Shown one piece after another: positions 50,199 through 59,403 of a DNA stretch of 64,000 nt. The stretch is from Spiractinospora alimapuensis (GTDB taxonomy: Bacteria > Actinomycetota > Actinomycetes > Streptosporangiales > Streptosporangiaceae): NCBI RefSeq assembly GCF_018437505.1, contig NZ_CP072467.1:1674001-1738000 (forward strand). Reading direction: 5' to 3'. A program made the translations under genes and the position numbers. The notes beneath the pieces were generated by a model. The model saw only the letters and a program-made list of their open reading frames with translations, was not told the DNA's origin and ran no database searches. The stretch's first letter is position 1, and each line of letters opens with the position of its first letter.

Positions 50199-50329
50199 CT
50201 TGTGTCGTCGGTCTCGCCGGTGGAACCTGGGGGTCACCGAGATCCGGAGCTCGTGATCGCACCGCTCCCCATTGGGCCGGTGGCGTACCGATCCGTGGTC
50301 GTGTGGAAACGCGGCCGGTGGCCGTCGTC

Positions 50330-51559
50330 TCACCCGTCGGCGAAGAGGTCCTCGCGGGCGGTGTCCAGGGCGGCCAGGAGGGCTCCTCTGAGGGCGGGGT
50401 TGCCGTGGACTTCGCTGATGCGGACGTCTGGGGTGTTCAGGCCGAGGCGGCCGGCCTCACGGCGGACGCGGTGGGCGAGGTCGTCGCCTCCAGCGTGGGA
50501 GAGGTCGCCGCCGAGAACGACGAGCCCGGGGTCGAGTATGACGCTGACTGAGGTCACGGCGCGGGCGATACGGCGGGCGATCTCGTTGAGGAAGGCGTCA
50601 CCGTTCTCGGGGTCGCCCTGTGCGGCGGCGACGGCGTTCTCGACGCTGCTGGCGTCCAGGCCGTGGTCACGTGCGAGGTCGAGGACGGCCGGATGGCCGA
50701 TGAGTGACTGCAGACCGAAGCGCAGTGTCTCCGCACTACCGGGTTCCCGGTGGGTGCGGTAGCCGTCGGGAAGCCCGACGTCCTCGGGCATGGGGGCTCC
50801 CGGAATCGGGAGCCAGCCGATCTCACCGGCGCCGCCGGAGTGGCCGCGGTGCAGCCTCCCCCCGAGCGTGATCGCCATGCCGACTCCGCCGGCGATCCAG
50901 ATCAGGACGAAGTCCTCACTGTTCCGGGCGACGCCCTCGGAACGCTCGGCGTAGGCGGCGAGGTTCACGTCGTTCTCGATGAACACCGATCGGTTCAAGT
51001 CCGCACGGAGCCGTTCCAGGATTCCCTCGTGCCAGGACGGCAGGTTGAACGAGAAGCGCAGGTCGCCGGTTCGCGGATCCACCACGCCGGGGGTGGCGAT
51101 GGCGAACGACAACAGGCGGTCGAGCGGGATGGACGCGCCCTCGACCAATCGCATCACCGCCGTGTGCACCACGGCCACCGGGTTCTCGGCCCCCGCCAGG
51201 TCGACCCGTCGCTCGGTGACCACTTCGCCGGTGATGTCGGCGATGGCGGCGGTGACCTGTCCCGGGCCGCTGGTCGTGACCTCCGTCGGTCCGACGTCCA
51301 ACGCCGCGACGTAGGCGCTGGACGGGACGACGGCGTACAGCGCGGCGTTGGGTCCGCGGCTGCCCGCTCTGGCCCCGACGACGTGGACGAGGTTGCGCTC
51401 CTGGAGCCGGGTCAGGAGCTGCGCCGCGGTCACCTTGGACAGACCGGTCGCCGCACCCACCTGGGTACGGGTCATCGGTCCCGACGCCAGCAGTAGCTCC
51501 AGGGCGGCCCGGTCGTTGAGTTGCCGCAGGAGGCTCGGTGTGCCCGGGCGTCGAGACAT
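50330..51559 (-). CDS. ROK family transcriptional regulator
   Basis: A 409-residue protein. N-terminal winged helix-turn-helix (MTRTQVGAATGLSKVTAAQLLTRL split around residues 29-53), then a ROK domain with IENDVNLAAYAERSEG and GRLHRGHSGGAGEIGW. The zinc-binding CxCGxxGC motif of ROK kinases is absent and the usual His after GEIG is Trp, so this is a regulator, probably binding a sugar or sugar phosphate. It is divergent from the sugar ABC genes and a palindrome lies between them. Confidence 0.9.
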   Translation of the reverse strand: MSRRPGTPSLLRQLNDRAALELLLASGPMTRTQVGAATGLSKVTAAQLLTRLQERNLVHVVGARAGSRGPNAALYAVVPSSAYVAALDVGPTEVTTSGPGQVTAAIADITGEVVTERRVDLAGAENPVAVVHTAVMRLVEGASIPLDRLLSFAIATPGVVDPRTGDLRFSFNLPSWHEGILERLRADLNRSVFIENDVNLAAYAERSEGVARNSEDFVLIWIAGGVGMAITLGGRLHRGHSGGAGEIGWLPIPGAPMPEDVGLPDGYRTHREPGSAETLRFGLQSLIGHPAVLDLARDHGLDASSVENAVAAAQGDPENGDAFLNEIARRIARAVTSVSVILDPGLVVLGGDLSHAGGDDLAHRVRREAGRLGLNTPDVRISEVHGNPALRGALLAALDTAREDLFADG

Positions 51560-51585
51560 ATCTGTGACTCCCCCATCCCTATTTA

Positions 51586-51602
51586 TTAGGAAAGTTTCTT
51601 GT
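51586..51602. promoter_or_regulatory. Candidate ROK operator
   Basis: TTAGGAAA-G-TTTCTTGT is an imperfect palindrome with a perfect GAAAGTTTC core. It lies 27 bp upstream of the ROK gene start in an AT-rich patch of the divergent region. The position suits control of both the regulator and the ABC operon. Confidence 0.55.
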
Positions 51603-51783
51603 TACTTTATCCGCACGCCACAGCAGCCTGAGAGCCGGGTCCCGACATATCGGACGCCCCCCACCTCTCGCTTACACCGTGCACACGCACGGAGACCCTG
51701 ATCGAAGCACCCGCACCCTCGCCGGCCAACCACATCGGGAACCGCCGTCGAGCCATCGGGTTCAGGCAGATGGAGGTCATGGC

Positions 51784-53070
51784 ATGAGACCCCTGAAGGT
51801 CGGCGCGACAGCGACAGCAGCTCTGCTCCTGCTGAGCGCGTGCGGCTCCGACGATAACGGCGGAGAGCAGTCCGGCGAGGCCCCGGACACCCTGGAAGTC
51901 TGGCGGATGGGTGACTCCACCGACGAGTACCTGGAGTACCACGACGACATCGCGGCGGAGTTCCAGGAACAGTACCCGGACACCGAGATCGACGTGGTGT
52001 GGATTCCCTGGGACGACTTCGAGAACCGCTTCACCACCGCGATGGTCGACGGTGGACCGGACCTCGTGGAGATCGGCAACGACCAGGTCGCCCGCTGGGC
52101 GGAGGCCGGGGCGCTCTACGACATCACCGACATGGCCGAGGAGTGGGAACTGCGCGACGCGGTCCTGGAAGACGCCTTCGCCAACGGAACGGTCGACGGC
52201 GTGCAGTACAGCCTTCCGTGGTTCAGTGGCGTCCGAGCGCTGTGGTACCGCAGCGACTGGCTGGACGAACTCGACGCCGACCCCCCGGAGAACTGGGACG
52301 AGCTCGTCGACGTGGCTGAGGCCATCGACGACGAGTACGGGGCGAACGGCTTCGCCGCGCCCACCGACTTCGTCAACGGCATCGCCAGCTTCATCTGGAG
52401 TGCCGGCGGCGAGATCGCGGTCCAGGAGGGTGAGGAGTGGAGCGGGCGGCTTAGCTCTCCGGAGACCACTGAGGCACTCGAGTTCTACGCGAGCCTCACC
52501 GTCGACGGCATCTCCCCCTCGGCGTGCGCCGGAGCCAACGAGGTCGACTGTGCCCACGCCGACTTCGTCAACGGTGACCTCGGCATGTTCATCGACGGCC
52601 CCTGGGCTCGGGCCCAGCTCGCGGAGCTGAGCGACGGGTCGACGGACGACTCCTGGGCCACCGCGCCCATTCCGGGTCGGGACGGGATCGCTCCCGCGTT
52701 CGCCGGCGGGTCCGACCTGGCGGTGTGGGCGACCACCGAGTACCCCCATGCCGCCTTCGACTACCTCACCCTGCTGAACAACGAGGACAACAGTCTGGCC
52801 TACGCCCAGCTCGCGGACTTCTTCCCGCCGTACGAGGAACTGCTCGACAGCGCCGAGTTCCAGGACGACCCCATCCAGGGCGGCGCCGCCACCCAGGCCA
52901 TGGGTGAACTCCGCGCACTCCCCGAGACCCCCAACTGGGGCCACGTGCAGTGGGAACTGGCCACGCTGCAGAACGCGGCACTGCGCCTCGCCGAGGGCGA
53001 GGACTCCGACACTGTTCTCGCCGAGGCGGACGAGGAGCTGGACGAAGCCCTCAACCGCCCCGTCGACTGA
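51784..53070 (+). CDS. Sugar ABC transporter substrate-binding lipoprotein (family 1)
   Basis: A 428-residue lipoprotein with lipobox LSAC (C20). The mature protein is very acidic. Family 1 sugar-binding features include TLEVWRMGDSTDEYLEYHDDI... at the start, VDGGPDLVEIGNDQVARWAEAG, and IDGPWARAQLAEL. The ATG at 51784 follows GGAGG by 7 bases. Two permeases and a GH3 hexosaminidase follow, so the ligand is probably an amino-sugar oligosaccharide such as chitobiose; this is inference from context. Confidence 0.92.
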   Translation: MRPLKVGATATAALLLLSACGSDDNGGEQSGEAPDTLEVWRMGDSTDEYLEYHDDIAAEFQEQYPDTEIDVVWIPWDDFENRFTTAMVDGGPDLVEIGNDQVARWAEAGALYDITDMAEEWELRDAVLEDAFANGTVDGVQYSLPWFSGVRALWYRSDWLDELDADPPENWDELVDVAEAIDDEYGANGFAAPTDFVNGIASFIWSAGGEIAVQEGEEWSGRLSSPETTEALEFYASLTVDGISPSACAGANEVDCAHADFVNGDLGMFIDGPWARAQLAELSDGSTDDSWATAPIPGRDGIAPAFAGGSDLAVWATTEYPHAAFDYLTLLNNEDNSLAYAQLADFFPPYEELLDSAEFQDDPIQGGAATQAMGELRALPETPNWGHVQWELATLQNAALRLAEGEDSDTVLAEADEELDEALNRPVD

Positions 53071-53089
53071 CCAGCGAGGAAGGTGTCCC

Positions 53090-54142
53090 GTGGATCAGCC
53101 GGACAAGCACCGCGCCTGGCGCGGCGGGGTGCGGAAGGGACGCGTCACGGGGGATCGCGCACCAGCCGCGGATCCACGGGACCGTGCCTCCGGGGGACGG
53201 GCGAAACCCGCCCCCGGGGGCCGCGGGCTCGCCCGTCGGCGCCGCCTCACCCCCTACGCCCTTCTCGCTCCCTCGTTCACGCTGCTCGTCGTCGTCCTGG
53301 TGTGGCCGATCGTCCACATGGTCTGGATGTCGCTGCACCGTTACAGCCTCCCCGAGGTCACCGGCGCGCGTGAGCCCGAGTGGAACAACTTCCAGCACTA
53401 CCTCTTCATCCTCACCGACGAACGTTTCTGGACGATCTTCCGTAACACCGTCCTGGTGTGCCTGCTCATGGTGTTCATCACCATGGTGCTCGGCACTCTC
53501 GTCGGCCTACTGATGAACCGACTCCCCAACTGGCTGCAGGCCACCGTCGGTACCACCTTGATGCTGGCCTGGGCCACCCCGATCATCAGCGCGGCGATCG
53601 TGCACCGCTGGATGTTCGACAGCCGCTACGGCCTGGTGAACCCGGTACTCGACGCGTTGCCGAACTGGCTGGTCGGATCGAACTGGTCCGACTTCAACTG
53701 GCTCAACGACCCGGTGCCGTTCTTCTCGGTGCTGATCCTGACCGTTGTCTGGCAGGCCTTCCCGTTCGTCGCCGTGACGGTCCTCGCGGGGCTCAAGAGT
53801 GTCCCCAACGAGCTGTACGAAGCGGCACGTGTCGACGGCGCGAGCCGCTGGCAGACCTTCTGGCGCGTCACGGTTCCCATCCTGCGGCCGCTGTTCGCGC
53901 TGCTGATCGTCCTGCAGGTGATCTGGGACTTCCGCATCTTCACCCAGCTCTTCATCCTGGCCGGCGGCTTCAGCAACCGCGAGATCTTCCTCCTGCCGTA
54001 CTACGCCTACCAGCTCGGCTTCGCCTCCACCCCACAGAACTACGGGATGGGGTCGGCGATCTCCGTGGTGATGACGGTGCTCGTACTCGGGATCACGGCG
54101 TACTACATCCGCATCATGGTCCGGCAGGGGGAGGTTCGATGA
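53090..54142 (+). CDS. Sugar ABC transporter permease 1 (MalF type)
   Basis: A 350-residue membrane protein: ~50 basic, polar residues, then six membrane helices starting at PYALLAPSFTLLVVVLV. The ATPase-contact loop is NELYEAARVDGASRWQTFWR. The GTG at 53090 has GAGGAAGG upstream and lies 19 bp after the binding-protein gene. The next permease overlaps its stop by 4 bp (ATGA), showing translational coupling. Confidence 0.92.
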   Translation: MDQPDKHRAWRGGVRKGRVTGDRAPAADPRDRASGGRAKPAPGGRGLARRRRLTPYALLAPSFTLLVVVLVWPIVHMVWMSLHRYSLPEVTGAREPEWNNFQHYLFILTDERFWTIFRNTVLVCLLMVFITMVLGTLVGLLMNRLPNWLQATVGTTLMLAWATPIISAAIVHRWMFDSRYGLVNPVLDALPNWLVGSNWSDFNWLNDPVPFFSVLILTVVWQAFPFVAVTVLAGLKSVPNELYEAARVDGASRWQTFWRVTVPILRPLFALLIVLQVIWDFRIFTQLFILAGGFSNREIFLLPYYAYQLGFASTPQNYGMGSAISVVMTVLVLGITAYYIRIMVRQGEVR

Positions 54143-55017
54143 ACGTCTATCGCCTCAGGCACATCCTCGGCCAGGTCGGTGCCTACACCGGCGCCGTCGC
54201 GGTGATGATCTTCGCGTTGTTCCCCGTGTACTGGATCCTGTCCACGGCCCTCAAGCCCAACAGCGAGATCTTCACCAGGGAACCCTCGCTCATCCCCCGG
54301 GAGCTCACCCTGGAGCACTTCCAGCGTGTCCTGTCCGGGGTGCTGATTCCCGAGACCACCTTCTGGTCGTTCCTCGGCAACAGCCTGATCGTGACGCTGG
54401 GTTCGGTCGCGGTGGCCGCGCTGTTCGCCATGTTGGCCGCGATGGCCGTCGCACGGTTCAAGTTCAAGCTGCGCACAGCGTTCATCCTCCTGCTGCTCCT
54501 CATCCAGATGGTGCCGGTGGAGGCGTTGATCATCACGCTCTTCGTCAACTTCCACTCCGTGGGCCAGGCACTGGACATCTCGCTTCTCGGCAACCTGAGC
54601 AGCGTCATCATCGTCTACACCACGGTCGCGCTTCCGATCACCATCCTGATGATGCGCAGTTTCGTCGCGGCGGTCCCTCCGGAACTCGAGGAGGCCGCGG
54701 CGATCGACGGGGCCAGTCGGTGGACCATCTTCTGGCGCGTGATGATGCCGCTCGTCGCCCCGGGGCTGGTGGCGGCCAGCATCTTCGCGTTCATCACCGC
54801 GTGGAACGAGTTCCTCGTCGCCTACACGTTCCTGCAGAACTCGTCCGGCAGCTACACCCTCCCGGTCTCACTACGGTTCTACTTCGGCCGCGTCACCACG
54901 GAGTGGGGTGCCATCATGGCGGCGTCGACGCTCCTCACGGTCCCGGTGATGCTGTTCTTCCTCTTCGTCCAAAGACGCCTCGTCGCCGGCCTCACCCTTG
55001 GCGCCGTCAAGGGGTGA
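54139..55017 (+). CDS. Sugar ABC transporter permease 2 (MalG type)
   Basis: A 292-residue membrane protein with six predicted helices. The ATPase-contact loop is PPELEEAAAIDGASRWTIFWR. Its ATG overlaps the preceding stop. No ATP-binding gene follows; in actinobacteria such importers commonly share an MsiK-type ATPase encoded elsewhere, which is established for Streptomyces and inferred here. Confidence 0.93.
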   Translation: MNVYRLRHILGQVGAYTGAVAVMIFALFPVYWILSTALKPNSEIFTREPSLIPRELTLEHFQRVLSGVLIPETTFWSFLGNSLIVTLGSVAVAALFAMLAAMAVARFKFKLRTAFILLLLLIQMVPVEALIITLFVNFHSVGQALDISLLGNLSSVIIVYTTVALPITILMMRSFVAAVPPELEEAAAIDGASRWTIFWRVMMPLVAPGLVAASIFAFITAWNEFLVAYTFLQNSSGSYTLPVSLRFYFGRVTTEWGAIMAASTLLTVPVMLFFLFVQRRLVAGLTLGAVKG

Positions 55018-55090
55018 GGCCAGGCCATCCCCCCGCCTGCACCACTCATGACAGCCTCAACGATCCACCACCTGCGGAACGGGAGTTACC

Positions 55091-56542
55091 GTGCACACGG
55101 ACCCATCTCTGGAGCGTCTCGTCAACGCCACCCTGCTGCCGTCGTTCGCGAACGCGACGCCGCCCCGGTGGCTGTTGGACGCGCTGGACAGCGGAGTCGG
55201 CGGCGTCTGCCTGTTCTCCAACAACATCACCGGACCGGAACAGCTCACGGCGCTGACGCGGCAACTGCGCGACGCTGGCGCCGCGACGATCACCCTCGAC
55301 GAGGAGGGAGGCGACGTCACGCGCATCGCCCACGACACGGGCAGCAACTACCCCGGCAACTGCGCGTTGGGGGCCATCGACGACCCGGACCTCACCCGAA
55401 GCGTGATGCGGTCGATGGGACTGGAACTGCGCGGCCTCGGCGTCACGCTGGATCTCGCCCCCTCGGTCGACGTCAACGTCGCCGACGACAACCCCACGAT
55501 CGGGACCCGCTCCTTCGGCTCCGACCCGGAGGTCGTCGCTCGACAGGCCGCGGCGGCGATCGCCGGACTCCAGGAGGCCGGTGTGGCCGCCTGCGCGAAG
55601 CACTTCCCGGGCCACGGCGCCACCCGCACCGACTCCCACACCGAACTCCCCATCGTCGACGGTGACGCCGACCTGCTCGCCCGCCGCGACCTGCTCCCCT
55701 TCGTCGCCGCGATCGACGCCGGTGTCCGTGCCGTGCTCACCGCCCACATCCAGTTCCCCGGACTGGGCGTGACCGGACCGGCGACCCATGCACCGGCCAT
55801 CGTCACCGGGCTCCTCCGAGACCAGCTCGGTTTCGCCGGGACGGTCATCACCGACGCACTGGAGATGAAGGGGGCGTCCGGCGAGATCGGGGTTCCCGAG
55901 GCAGCCGTTCGCGCGATCGCCGCGGGTTGTGACCTGCTGTGCCTGGGGCGGTGGGTCTTCGACGACGACGTCGCCGCCGTCCGCCACGCCATCGTCGAGG
56001 CGGTGAGGGAGGGGCGGATCCCCGGGGAACGTCTCGAGAGCGCCGCGCGGCGCTCGACCGAGCTCGGCACCGAACTCCCGAGCCCCGCCACCGGAGGGCC
56101 GGACACTGAGGTCAGCCTCGTGAGCGCCCGCCGCGCCATTCGCGTCGACGGGGAACTGCCCGCTCTCGACGACCCGTACGTGGTCGAGCTCGACGCCCCA
56201 CCGATGGCCGCCGTCGGCCAGGTGCCGTGGGGGCTGGGGAGCCACTTCCCCGCGAGCGTGCGCCGGGACGCCGCCCGCACCACCGCGGAGGAGATCGCCA
56301 CCGGTGCGGGCGAACGGACCTTGGTGCTCGTCCTTCGGGACGCCCACCGGTTTCCGCGCACCCGTGACCTGGTCCAGGAGGTGTGCGCGCTGCGGTCGGA
56401 CGTCGTGGTGGTGGAGATGGGGTTCCCCGTGTGGCGGCCCGACGCCCGTGCCTACGTCCGCACCTACGGCGCTTCGCGGGTCAACGCGCGCGGGGCCGCG
56501 GAGGTGCTGCGAGCCGGCGGCGACTCGAGCCGGGTAGGCTGA
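55091..56542 (+). CDS. nagZ: GH3 beta-N-acetylhexosaminidase
   Basis: A 483-residue glycoside hydrolase family 3 protein. KHFPGHGATRTDSHTELP (170-187) carries the His/Asp acid-base loop of NagZ-type enzymes, and ITDALEM gives the nucleophile D255. No signal peptide is seen, so it should act in the cytoplasm on imported oligosaccharides. Such enzymes release N-acetylglucosamine. The C-terminal ~150 residues form the second, less conserved domain. The GTG start at 55091 has GGGAG upstream. It closes the das-like operon. Confidence 0.9.
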   Translation: MHTDPSLERLVNATLLPSFANATPPRWLLDALDSGVGGVCLFSNNITGPEQLTALTRQLRDAGAATITLDEEGGDVTRIAHDTGSNYPGNCALGAIDDPDLTRSVMRSMGLELRGLGVTLDLAPSVDVNVADDNPTIGTRSFGSDPEVVARQAAAAIAGLQEAGVAACAKHFPGHGATRTDSHTELPIVDGDADLLARRDLLPFVAAIDAGVRAVLTAHIQFPGLGVTGPATHAPAIVTGLLRDQLGFAGTVITDALEMKGASGEIGVPEAAVRAIAAGCDLLCLGRWVFDDDVAAVRHAIVEAVREGRIPGERLESAARRSTELGTELPSPATGGPDTEVSLVSARRAIRVDGELPALDDPYVVELDAPPMAAVGQVPWGLGSHFPASVRRDAARTTAEEIATGAGERTLVLVLRDAHRFPRTRDLVQEVCALRSDVVVVEMGFPVWRPDARAYVRTYGASRVNARGAAEVLRAGGDSSRVG

Positions 56543-56569
56543 CAGGCACCCGACCAAAGGAGTGTTCAG

Positions 56570-56644
56570 GTGACCGCTCGCGCCGTCCCGCTGTCCCCGG
56601 TGCCCACGGTGGGTCGCACCGGCTCCACCATGGTGGCCGGGTAG
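56570..56644 (+). CDS. 24-residue small ORF directly upstream of rrf2 (possible leader peptide)
   Basis: The ORF starts GTG 56570, has a strong AAAGGAG 7 bases upstream, and ends TAG 6 bases before the Rrf2 gene ATG. The peptide reads MTARAVPLSPVPTVGRTG and then STMVAG. The Rrf2 gene itself lacks a good ribosome binding site, so its translation may depend on this ORF. No cysteine or repeated residue marks it as a classical attenuator. The ORF is too short to score by coding bias. Confidence 0.5.
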   Translation: MTARAVPLSPVPTVGRTGSTMVAG

Positions 56645-56650
56645 GTCCGC

Positions 56651-57103
56651 ATGCGTCTGTCGGCACGAGTGGACTACGCGCTGCGCGCCGCCGCCGAGTT
56701 GGCGGCCGGCGGTGAGGGGCCGGTCACGGCCGAGCAGCTTGCCCGGGCCCAGGAGATCCCCGGCAAGTTCCTGGAGAACATCCTGACCCAACTGCGACGG
56801 GCCGGGCTGGTGCGCAGCCAGCGCGGCCCGGTCGGTGGTTACTGGCTCGCCCGTCCCGCCACCGAGATCTCGATGGCGGACGTGATGCGGGCGGTGGACG
56901 GCCCCCTGGCCAACGTTCGAGGCGAACGCCCCGAACACGTGGACTACGGCGGGGCCGCCCGAGCGTTGCAGCAGGTGTGGATCGCGCTGCGCGCGAGCGA
57001 ACGCGCCATCCTGGAGAGCGTCACACTCGCCGATATCGCCTCGGGCCACCTTCCGGAGACCGTGAGCGCGTTCACCGCGAACCCGGAGTCCTGGACGAGC
57101 TGA
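56651..57103 (+). CDS. Rrf2 family transcriptional regulator
   Basis: A 150-residue regulator starting MRLSARVDYALRAAAELA, with a winged helix that includes TAEQLARAQEIPGKFLENIL and RSQRGPVGGYWLARP. It contains no cysteine, so it cannot hold the Fe-S cluster of IscR or NsrR and is more like the CymR/RisR-type cluster-free members. Targets are unknown. Start ATG 56651 lies 6 bp after the small ORF. Confidence 0.9.
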   Translation: MRLSARVDYALRAAAELAAGGEGPVTAEQLARAQEIPGKFLENILTQLRRAGLVRSQRGPVGGYWLARPATEISMADVMRAVDGPLANVRGERPEHVDYGGAARALQQVWIALRASERAILESVTLADIASGHLPETVSAFTANPESWTS

Positions 57104-57719
57104 TCGGCGGGCGAACGAACCCGTGGCGCACGTGGCTCGGGGGCGTCGGCCGTTCGGCGCGTCGTACCGCACGCCCGTGCGCAACGGAGGACGTCGCGGC
57201 CGCGGCGCCTCCGCGCTCACCCCGCGCGGCCACCGCCAACGGCGGGCCGCGTCTCATGGCGGCTCTGGTCGTGAGGATCAGCGAACCACGGTGGGACCTC
57301 CTCGTGGCGCCATCGCGTCGCGTCGCCCCGAGGGATGTGTACCGCGGCGTGCCGGCGAGCGGCGTTCGACCCGGCCATGTCGTGCCCCTGTTCCTCGAGA
57401 GGAAACAGATCCGCTGCCCGCGCTCACCAGCCCCGCTGGGGAGCGGCGTCCCGCGCGTCGTCGATCGCGCCGCCGTGGGACGGGTCCGCTCGCCGTCGAC
57501 GGTGGACGGGTGTCGGTCGGGAGAGTGGCGTGTGCCGTCCGCGGACGACACGACACGCGCTGTGCTCGTGGGAATCGTGATGGGCGGCGAGCTGGGACGA
57601 GGCCCCGCGGAATCTGGGCCACCGCGCACGCCACGCGCCACCGTCCGAAGTTCACGTCCGGCCCGAAAAGGACTCCTCCTGGTGGGGGCCAGGAGCGGGT
57701 CAGACCGCCGGGGCCAGTG
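57104..57719. other. 616-bp stretch with no recognisable gene
   Basis: Several long open frames exist on both strands, as expected at this GC content, but all translations are Arg/Gly/Pro-rich with no family signal. A 7-bp hairpin (57676-57682 with 57689-57695) lies at the clgR end and may terminate clgR transcription on the minus strand. Confidence 0.5.
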
Positions 57720-58082
57720 TCAGACGCCCACCATGTCCGCGCACTCCTCGGGAACCCGGTCGGGCACCGCGTCGATGCCCAGTCCGCCCGCCGGTTCCAC
57801 CGGACGTGCGGGGACACTGGAGCTCATGAGCGGCGCCGCCTGGAGCTCGGCCAGGGCGAGCTGGTCCGCGACGTCCCGCAGCACCTGGGACAGGGGAACG
57901 CCCAAGGCGGAACAGATGGAGGCCAGCAGCTCCGAGGACGCTTCCTTCTGGCCGCGCTCCACTTCGGACAGGTACCCGAGGGACACCCGTGCCTCGGCCG
58001 AAACCTCGCGGAGCGTGCGGCCCTGCCGCTGACGCAGATGCCGTAGCACGTCACCGAGCAGGTGACGAAGCAGGACCATCAT
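57720..58082 (-). CDS. clgR: ClgR-type XRE family regulator
   Basis: A 120-residue protein with an XRE helix-turn-helix at about 13-70 ([38 protein letters not shown]). This sequence and the position next to cinA-pgsA match ClgR, the activator of clp protease genes under stress, itself degraded by Clp. The C-terminal ~45 residues are Pro/Val-rich and lack structure. Two adjacent ATG codons can start it; GGGAGG lies upstream. Confidence 0.88.
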   Translation of the reverse strand: MMVLLRHLLGDVLRHLRQRQGRTLREVSAEARVSLGYLSEVERGQKEASSELLASICSALGVPLSQVLRDVADQLALAELQAAPLMSSSVPARPVEPAGGLGIDAVPDRVPEECADMVGV

Positions 58083-58199
58083 TCGCGCTCCCTCCCAGAT
58101 TCAGCGAGCAACCTTACTGACACCGTACCTGTCCTGACTCCGATCGTCGCACCTCGATCTCGACTGTTCGCTGGAGGGATAACGCCTACCACCGTGGTT

Positions 58200-58742
58200 T
58201 TAGTCCCGTCCATCTCTGACGTGCATTGATTTCTGAGCGTAGTTTCCCGGTGACCAGTCCAGCGCCTCCAGGAGCGACGCGAGCGCGTTATGTACGGTCT
58301 GTTCCCTGATCTCCCGACGGTTACCCGTCAGATCGAGCTCACGCGACCACTCTCGGCCATCGGGCGCCGCGAACCCGACGAACACCGTGCCCACGGACCG
58401 ACCGTCCTGTGGTTCAGGGCCGGCGACACCGGTCACCGCGACGGCCCAGTCGGCCTCCAGCGCGGCACGTGCCCCGCGGGCCATGGCGACCGCCACCTGG
58501 GGGTCAACCGCGCCGCGGTCCGCCAACAGGTCGGCGTCCACACCCAGCAGCAGGTGTTTGCTGTGGGTGGAGTAGCTGACGATCCCCCCGAGAAACGACG
58601 CGGACGCTCCCGGGACGGAGGTCAACGTCGCGCTGATCCGGCCGCCGGTGAGGGACTCGGCCACGCTGAGCGTGGCCCGGCGCTCCGTCAGCTCGCGCAG
58701 TAGGCGGGCCGCCAGGTCCGGTGTCGGCTCGGCGTGCGTCAC
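58200..58742 (-). CDS. CinA C-terminal family (nicotinamide-nucleotide amidohydrolase type)
   Basis: A 180-residue single-domain CinA protein with SVAESLTGGRISATLTSVPGAS split by residues 26-47, and ADWAVAVTGVAGP. The domain hydrolyses nicotinamide mononucleotide to nicotinate mononucleotide in characterised members (PncC). The N-terminal molybdopterin-binding-like half of full CinA is absent, as is usual in this actinobacterial cluster. It lies 19 bp after pgsA. Confidence 0.9.
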   Translation of the reverse strand: MTHAEPTPDLAARLLRELTERRATLSVAESLTGGRISATLTSVPGASASFLGGIVSYSTHSKHLLLGVDADLLADRGAVDPQVAVAMARGARAALEADWAVAVTGVAGPEPQDGRSVGTVFVGFAAPDGREWSRELDLTGNRREIREQTVHNALASLLEALDWSPGNYAQKSMHVRDGRD

Positions 58743-58761
58743 GGTTCCCCCTGTCCGAGTG

Positions 58762-59403
58762 TCACGAGGCGGTCGGTGGTTGCGCCTCCGGCCGGTTGAA
58801 GGGTGCTCCCACGGCCTTCCCGCCGCCGCGTGAACCGCGCCAGAGCCGGAACGCCTGCACGACGTAGTCCAGTCCCGTGATCAGCGTGACCGCCAGTGCG
58901 GCGCCCATCGTGACGTGGGCGACGATGGCAAACGGTTCGGGGAGGGGGAACAGGTAGACGCTGATCGCGACCACCTGGAGCACCGTCTTGAGCTTGCCGC
59001 CTCGGCTCGCGGGAATGACCCCGTACCTGATGACCGCGAACCGCAGCGCCGTGATGCCCCACTCGCGCACCAGGATCGCGATGGTGACGGCCCACCACAG
59101 TTCGCCCAGCACCGACAGCACCACCAGCGCGGCGCCGGTGAGGGCCTTGTCGGCGATGGGGTCGGCGACCTTACCGAAGTCGGTGACGAGGTTGCGTCGA
59201 CGGGCGAGCTCCCCGTCGATCCTGTCGGTGATCGAGGCCACCACGAAGACCGCGAAGGCCACGAACCGCCAGATCGGGTCGTCCAGGAACATGCAGACGA
59301 CGAACAGCGGTACCAGCACCAACCTGGCCAGCGTCAGCAGGTTGGCGATGTTGAGAATCGGAACGGGTCGGGGGGCTGTCGCTCCGAAGCCCGGAGTATT
59401 CAC
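58762..59403 (-). CDS. pgsA: CDP-diacylglycerol-glycerol-3-phosphate 3-phosphatidyltransferase
   Basis: A 213-residue membrane protein with the complete CDP-alcohol phosphatidyltransferase motif: D60, D63-G64, A67-R68, G77, D81 and D85 (in [10 protein letters not shown] and [11 protein letters not shown]). It makes phosphatidylglycerophosphate, precursor of phosphatidylglycerol and cardiolipin. It overlaps the rimO stop by 4 bp. Confidence 0.94.
   Translation of the reverse strand: MNTPGFGATAPRPVPILNIANLLTLARLVLVPLFVVCMFLDDPIWRFVAFAVFVVASITDRIDGELARRRNLVTDFGKVADPIADKALTGAALVVLSVLGELWWAVTIAILVREWGITALRFAVIRYGVIPASRGGKLKTVLQVVAISVYLFPLPEPFAIVAHVTMGAALAVTLITGLDYVVQAFRLWRGSRGGGKAVGAPFNRPEAQPPTAS

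Noticed and set aside
57123-58046. 307-codon open frame over the gap and clgR
   Set aside because: Composition-driven; it overlaps clgR, which has a clear family, and carries no domain.
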